Positions 5,780 to 8,772 of a stretch of 8,772 nt of DNA are shown here, piece by piece. The translations under genes and the position numbers were made by a program. The notes below the pieces were generated by a model that saw nothing but the letters and a program-made list of their open reading frames with translations, did no database searches and was not told the DNA's origin. This DNA is from Myxococcales bacterium (GTDB taxonomy: Bacteria; Myxococcota_A; Polyangia; Fen-1088), in assembly GCA_003161835.1 (NCBI GenBank), contig PMNO01000098.1, positions 7,790-16,561 on the forward strand, given 5' to 3'. Position 1 is the stretch's first letter. Each line of letters starts with the position of its first letter.

Positions 5780-6070
5780 GTGCGCTCCGTCGGTGTCAAG
5801 GTACTCAAGAACAAGCTGAGCGAGTACCTTCGCTTTGCCGCGGCGGGCGAAACCGTGCTGGTGACTGACCGCGACCGTGTCATCGCCGAGCTGATCCCGC
5901 CCCGAGAGGGCCGCAGCGTTGCCGTCGCCGATGCATTCCTGGCGGAAGCCGTGCGTCGGGGATGGCTCACCGCGCCCGCGATTCGCGGCGACGGACCGCC
6001 GCCCCGATTGCCCGTCGCGTCCAGCCAGGATCTCCTGTCGGAGTTGGCGGGGGACCGCGCCGACCGATGA
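5780..6070 (+). CDS. vapB: Phd/YefM-type (VapB-like) antitoxin
   Basis: This 96-residue antitoxin neutralises the PIN toxin encoded next and probably represses the operon. Residues about 3-40 have the Phd/YefM fold pattern: VGVKVLKNKLSEYLRFAAAGETVLVTDRDR followed by VIAELIPP, covering the DNA-binding and dimerisation part. Residues about 46-96 are the variable toxin-binding tail, with a short helix (ADAFLAEAVRRGWL), a Pro/Gly-rich stretch and a last helix (SQDLLSELAGD). The start is GTG. There is no Shine-Dalgarno sequence and the predicted transcription start is at or within two bases of it, so the message may be leaderless. The stop overlaps the toxin start (ATGA at 6067-6070), giving translational coupling. 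The symbol vapB is used in the generic sense for the antitoxin partner of a PIN toxin. Confidence 0.9.
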   Translation: MRSVGVKVLKNKLSEYLRFAAAGETVLVTDRDRVIAELIPPREGRSVAVADAFLAEAVRRGWLTAPAIRGDGPPPRLPVASSQDLLSELAGDRADR

Positions 6071-6453
6071 TCTACCTCGATACCTCGGTCGCGCTGGCGC
6101 ATCTTCTCGCCGAGGATCGCCATCCTTCTGATGATCTATGGGCCGAAGTTCTCGTCTCCAGTCGTCTCATCGAATACGAGCTGTGGACCCGCCTCAATGC
6201 AAGGGGCCTTGGACCAAGCCACGGGGATGCTTTGCGGGAGTTGCTCGCGCGCCTGGCCATGCTCGACCTGTCACCGGTCGTTCTGGCGCGGGCGACCGAG
6301 CCCTTTCCCGTTCCGGTACGTACCCTGGACGCCGTGCACCTTGCGTCGGCGGACTTCCTCCGTGCCCAGAAGCAGACCGTCGAGATAGCCTCGTACGATG
6401 CCCGATTCTTGGTGGCAGCCCGCAAGATGGGCTTCGTGCTGGCGCGGCTCTAG
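6067..6453 (+). CDS. vapC: PIN-domain ribonuclease toxin, VapC family
   Basis: VapC toxins are magnesium-dependent endoribonucleases that block translation by cutting tRNA or rRNA. The protein has 128 residues, the usual length. The PIN acidic residues are visible: Asp5 in MIYLDTS, Glu38 in SRLIEYELWTRL, Asp88 in RTLDAVHLASA and Asp111 in SYDARF, so the active site looks complete. The ATG at 6067 is chosen because MIYLDTS is the canonical PIN N-terminus and because it overlaps the antitoxin stop as ATGA. An in-frame extension upstream to 5962 reads through antitoxin sequence and is not real. Transcription should come from the promoter at 5743 under antitoxin control. The RNA target cannot be told from the sequence. 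Confidence 0.93.
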   Translation: MIYLDTSVALAHLLAEDRHPSDDLWAEVLVSSRLIEYELWTRLNARGLGPSHGDALRELLARLAMLDLSPVVLARATEPFPVPVRTLDAVHLASADFLRAQKQTVEIASYDARFLVAARKMGFVLARL

Positions 6454-6463
6454 AGAGATCTCT
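6454..6463. repeat. 10-bp palindrome just after vapC
   Basis: AGAGATCTCT directly follows the vapC stop codon. It shares the core GAGATCTC with the palindrome at 5251-5264, which also lies just after a TAG stop. It is too short to act as a terminator on its own. Confidence 0.35.
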
Positions 6464-6474
6464 TGACGTCCAGA

Positions 6475-7296
6475 ATGTTGCTCGCAAAAGCGATCTGCCG
6501 GGCCGGGAGCACGGGCGATCGAGTCGTTCGATCGATGACCGTGGTTCGCGATGCGGCGCTCTTCGCGCTGCTCGACGACGCCGGGCAAGATGGGTTGACG
6601 GGCTGGATCTATTCTCGCCAGGCTACCTACGCGCCAGCCGGCGGGCTTTTTGAAGGGGGACTCTTCGATTGGGAGCGGGCCCTGATCGCGCACCCGGACT
6701 TTCCGCGCGACGGTCACGTCGTGCTGGGAGGTGCGGGTGGGGGCAGGGAGCTGCGCGCGCTTCGGGATCTGGGCTATCGGGTTACCGCCTTCGAGCCGAG
6801 CGAAATGCTCTGGCGGTCGCTGGCCCAGACGGCGGCGGATGGCGGTGGCGTGGCCATTCAGGCGAGCTACGCCGATCTGGTTCGCGCCGACCGATCGGGA
6901 CCGCTGGCGACTCTGTTCGATGAACGGGTCGACGCTTTCGTGTTTGGTTGGGGCAGCTTCTCGCACTTGCTGAGCTTGGAGGCGCAGAGGCGTGCATTGC
7001 ATGCGGTCAGGCAGCGGTGGCCACGGGCGGTGGTGCTGATCAGTTTTCTTCGGCGAAGCGACTCGCCCAGCCCCCCCTCTCCAGGTGAGCGATGGCTACG
7101 TGGGGCGACGCGGTGGTTGCTGTCACCTTTCGACCGCGCGCGCGAGGGCTCCCCCGATCCATCGCGGCAATTCTTCCCGCATGCCGGATTCGTTCGCCCG
7201 CTGTCGGAGGATGAGTTTCGTGCGATGGCCGCGGCGGCGGGGTTTCAGGTGGCGGTGTACCAGAGTCATCCCTACGGGGCGGCGTTGCTGGTTTGA
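6475..7296 (+). CDS. Class I SAM-dependent methyltransferase
   Basis: This is a predicted cytoplasmic methyltransferase of 273 residues, with an unknown substrate. The SAM-binding motif I is clear: HVVLGGAGGGRELRALRDLGYRVTAFEPS at about residues 81-109, with the Gly-rich loop and a Glu at the end of strand 2 (Glu107) that should hold the ribose. A later VDAFVFGWGSFSHLLSLEAQRRAL corresponds to strand 4 and the following helix. The C-terminal half contains a Ser/Pro-rich loop (SPSPPSPG) and a final strand pair, AAGFQVAVYQSHPYG. The start is uncertain: TTG 6463, ATG 6475 and ATG 6535 are all in frame and none has a good ribosome site. The ATG at 6535 lies directly behind a hairpin (6516-6534) and would give 253 residues with the whole fold kept. 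It may be transcribed from the toxin-antitoxin promoter, since only about 20 bp separate it from vapC. It converges on the kinase gene with a 6-bp gap. Confidence 0.82.
   Translation: MLLAKAICRAGSTGDRVVRSMTVVRDAALFALLDDAGQDGLTGWIYSRQATYAPAGGLFEGGLFDWERALIAHPDFPRDGHVVLGGAGGGRELRALRDLGYRVTAFEPSEMLWRSLAQTAADGGGVAIQASYADLVRADRSGPLATLFDERVDAFVFGWGSFSHLLSLEAQRRALHAVRQRWPRAVVLISFLRRSDSPSPPSPGERWLRGATRWLLSPFDRAREGSPDPSRQFFPHAGFVRPLSEDEFRAMAAAAGFQVAVYQSHPYGAALLV
6516..6534 (+). repeat. Hairpin directly in front of the ATG at 6535
   Basis: CGATCGA and TCGATCG form a perfect 7-bp stem with a GTCGT loop. The stem ends at the base before an in-frame ATG. If that ATG is used, the hairpin would hide the ribosome site; if the start is upstream, it is just coding sequence. 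Confidence 0.45.
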
Positions 7297-7302
7297 CGGG
7301 GA

Positions 7303-8565
7303 CTATGGGTCGAGCAGGCCCAAGGCGGCGGCTGCGTGGGCGGGGCGGGCTTCGGGGCTGGTGGCGGTGAGGGCGTCGATCAACGAGACGAGTCGGTGGC
7401 TGCTCGCGCTGTCTTGGGTGGACCCGACGGACACGGGGACGGCGTAGTTGCCTGCGAAGAGGTCGGACTGGCGGCGCGCGGGATGCCCGCGAAGCATTTC
7501 CCAGAGGATGGCGCCCGCCGCGAACAGATCGGTGCGCACGGAAGGCGGTGCTCCGTGGAACTGTTCGGGCGCCAGGTAGAGCGGCGTGCCACCTGTCGTC
7601 CGCTCGTGCGGTGGCGCTGCGCCAGTTGTGAATTGCGCCCCGCCAAAATCGGCGAGCACGACCTCCGTCGGTCGCCGCAAGAGCAAATTTCCCGGCTTCA
7701 GATCGCCGTGGATGATGCCGGCGCCGTGCACGTAGGCGAGCGCGGTCAGCAGGGATCGCGCGGTGGCGAGCACTTCCCCGGAATCAACGCCGCCGCCCGG
7801 GGTCGCCCCCGCCGGGGCCTCTGAATTGTTGCTCCCCGCGCGCAAACGATCCCGGACCGTGCCCCCCTCGATATATTCCATGGCCAGGCATCGTGCGCCT
7901 TCGTCGACGTCATAGACCGCCACCACGCCTGGGTGGCGCAAGCGCATCGCCAGCCGCGCCTCGGCAAAGAATTTCTCGCGCGCTTCGGTGCGCGCCGCGG
8001 CCGCGAACTGGGGGTGGAGGACTTTCAACGCCAGGGGCAGATTCAGGCGTTCGTCGCGCACGAGATACACGGCCGCGCTGGCCCCGCGCCCAAGCTCCCG
8101 CAGCAGCTTGAACCGCGAGAGGTGAACTCCCTCGGGCGAAGCGAGGGTTCCGACGACTAACGGCGCTGCCGGTCCTCGATCGAATTCGTGATCCGGCCCC
8201 AGCCTCCTGGCGTGGTGTTGCGCCTCGGGATCATCCACGTCGTCCGCCAGCACGCGCTCCCAGCGAATTCGCGCCGAGGTCAACGCCCCCGCGGCTTCGT
8301 CCAGCGTCGCCAACAGACGGTTCGCCTGCCTGGCCCATGCGTCATTGTCGCCGTGGTCGAGCGGCAGAAGCACGCCGCGGGCTGACGATGCCTCTCCCAG
8401 ATCCACAAGCAGACGCCCGAGCCGCAACCGGACCGCGCCGTCGTCGGGATGCGCGGTCAGGTGCGCGCGCAATTTCGAGACCGCCCCCATCCGATCGCCC
8501 TTCCGCTCGGCGAGGTCCGCCTGGATCAGCAGATCAGGATTCAGCGGCGACGCCACCGGGGTCAT
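7303..8565 (-). CDS. Ser/Thr protein kinase with N-terminal TPR-like region
   Basis: This 420-residue eukaryote-like kinase has no membrane segment and should be cytoplasmic. Residues 10-125 are helical TPR-like repeats (DLLIQADLAERKGDRMGAVS; VRLRLGRLLVDLGEASSAR). The kinase domain spans about 150-420. It has the glycine loop LGRGASAAVY (158-167), Lys181 in ALKVL, Glu202 in the C helix, catalytic Asp288 in HGDLKPGN, Asn293, DFG at 306-308, APE at 332-334 and Asp346 in TDLFAAG. All catalytic residues are present. The usual HRD Arg is Gly287, making it a non-RD kinase. A Gly/Ala/Pro/Ser-rich insert lies at about 244-262. The ATG at 8565 is chosen for its GGAGG four bases upstream and its ATGA overlap with the preceding gene; the frame stays open to 8682 but that part overlaps the neighbour. 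Targets are not visible. Confidence 0.93.
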   Translation of the reverse strand: MTPVASPLNPDLLIQADLAERKGDRMGAVSKLRAHLTAHPDDGAVRLRLGRLLVDLGEASSARGVLLPLDHGDNDAWARQANRLLATLDEAAGALTSARIRWERVLADDVDDPEAQHHARRLGPDHEFDRGPAAPLVVGTLASPEGVHLSRFKLLRELGRGASAAVYLVRDERLNLPLALKVLHPQFAAAARTEAREKFFAEARLAMRLRHPGVVAVYDVDEGARCLAMEYIEGGTVRDRLRAGSNNSEAPAGATPGGGVDSGEVLATARSLLTALAYVHGAGIIHGDLKPGNLLLRRPTEVVLADFGGAQFTTGAAPPHERTTGGTPLYLAPEQFHGAPPSVRTDLFAAGAILWEMLRGHPARRQSDLFAGNYAVPVSVGSTQDSASSHRLVSLIDALTATSPEARPAHAAAALGLLDP

Positions 8566-8772
8566 AGCACCTCCACCACGCTCCCCGCGGCGCCAATCTC
8601 GAGCTTGTCGCCGTGCAGTAGGTCGACCCGCGTCGACACGAGCTGACCCGAGATGCGCACCTGAACCTCGGGAGGGCGGCAAAATCGCACGCCCCCCGAA
8701 TCGAATTCGAGCCAGGTTCCGTGCGCGCCGGCGATCACGTCGCCGAGCGGCAGCGGGCCGGTTCCGACCACC
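8562..8772 (-). CDS. C-terminal part of an FHA-like protein (5' end outside the window)
   Basis: The frame is open to the right edge, so only the last 69 or so residues are seen. They alternate short beta strands (GTWLEFDSGGVRF; VQVRISGQLVSTRVDLL) and end with LLHGDKLEIGAAGSVVEVL. The pattern of a hydrophobic strand, then HGDKLEIG, then a last strand fits the end of an FHA or related beta-sandwich domain, where GDxIxIG is common; the phosphopeptide-binding face is not in view, so this is tentative. The stop overlaps the kinase start (ATGA), implying translational coupling and a shared signalling role: FHA proteins bind phosphothreonine made by such kinases. Confidence 0.6.
   Translation of the reverse strand, partial: VVGTGPLPLGDVIAGAHGTWLEFDSGGVRFCRPPEVQVRISGQLVSTRVDLLHGDKLEIGAAGSVVEVL
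8570..8574 (-). promoter_or_regulatory. Ribosome binding site fixing the kinase start
   Basis: The complement reads GGAGG, four bases before the ATG at 8565. It lies inside the end of the upstream gene and decides the start against the longer open frame. Confidence 0.75.

Noticed and set aside
5962..6066. Upstream extension of VapC
   Set aside because: The extra 35 residues are out-of-frame antitoxin sequence; the PIN fold starts at MIYLDTS and the ATGA overlap marks the real start.
6271..7002. 243-codon open frame on the minus strand opposite vapC and the methyltransferase
   Set aside because: It spans two well-supported plus-strand genes and shows no domain.
8566..8682. Upstream extension of the kinase by 39 residues
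   Set aside because: It is Arg/Gly-rich, overlaps the preceding gene, and a GGAGG sits just before the ATG at 8565.

Overview
The window is dense, GC-rich coding DNA. Its gene content suggests a Myxococcota/deltaproteobacterial-type genome: outer-membrane lipoproteins, an OmpA protein with thrombospondin type 3 repeats, a TPR/beta-barrel protein, a TPR-fused Ser/Thr protein kinase and a lipoprotein with a cytochrome-like tail. This is an inference from content and style; no rRNA or other definitive marker is present. Several starts are GTG, most of them with clear Shine-Dalgarno sequences.

Layout. (1) 1-651 (+): the C-terminal end of valyl-tRNA synthetase, cut by the left edge. (2) 622-1826 (-): a two-gene unit that converges on valS. 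It holds a small acidic helical protein of unknown function, then a lipoprotein with an Ig-like domain and a CX4CH cytochrome-like tail. (3) 1918-5728 (+): an envelope cluster of four exported proteins. These are a DUF4398-type lipoprotein, an OmpA-type lipoprotein with calcium-binding thrombospondin type 3 repeats (coupled to the first by a TGATG overlap), a 590-residue TPR/Ig-like/beta-barrel outer-membrane protein, and a small lipoprotein. (4) 5743-6453 (+): a Phd/VapB-type antitoxin and PIN-domain VapC toxin module. It has its own promoter, with a perfect 18-bp palindrome between the -35 and -10 positions, and apparently a leaderless first gene. (5) 6475-7296 (+): a class I SAM-dependent methyltransferase with an uncertain start. 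(6) 7303-8772 (-): a TPR-Ser/Thr kinase, translationally coupled (ATGA) to an upstream FHA-like gene cut by the right edge.

How the parts work together. The region 3 genes look like one functional unit. One protein binds peptidoglycan through its OmpA domain, one is probably an outer-membrane barrel with a periplasmic TPR arm, and two small lipoproteins could be accessory subunits, so a trans-envelope scaffold is the best inference. The toxin-antitoxin module is a self-contained regulatory insert. The kinase and its upstream partner form a phospho-signalling pair. The most interesting points are the uncharacterised envelope cluster, the nested palindromic operator of the toxin-antitoxin promoter, and the CX4CH lipoprotein that lacks the usual distal methionine.
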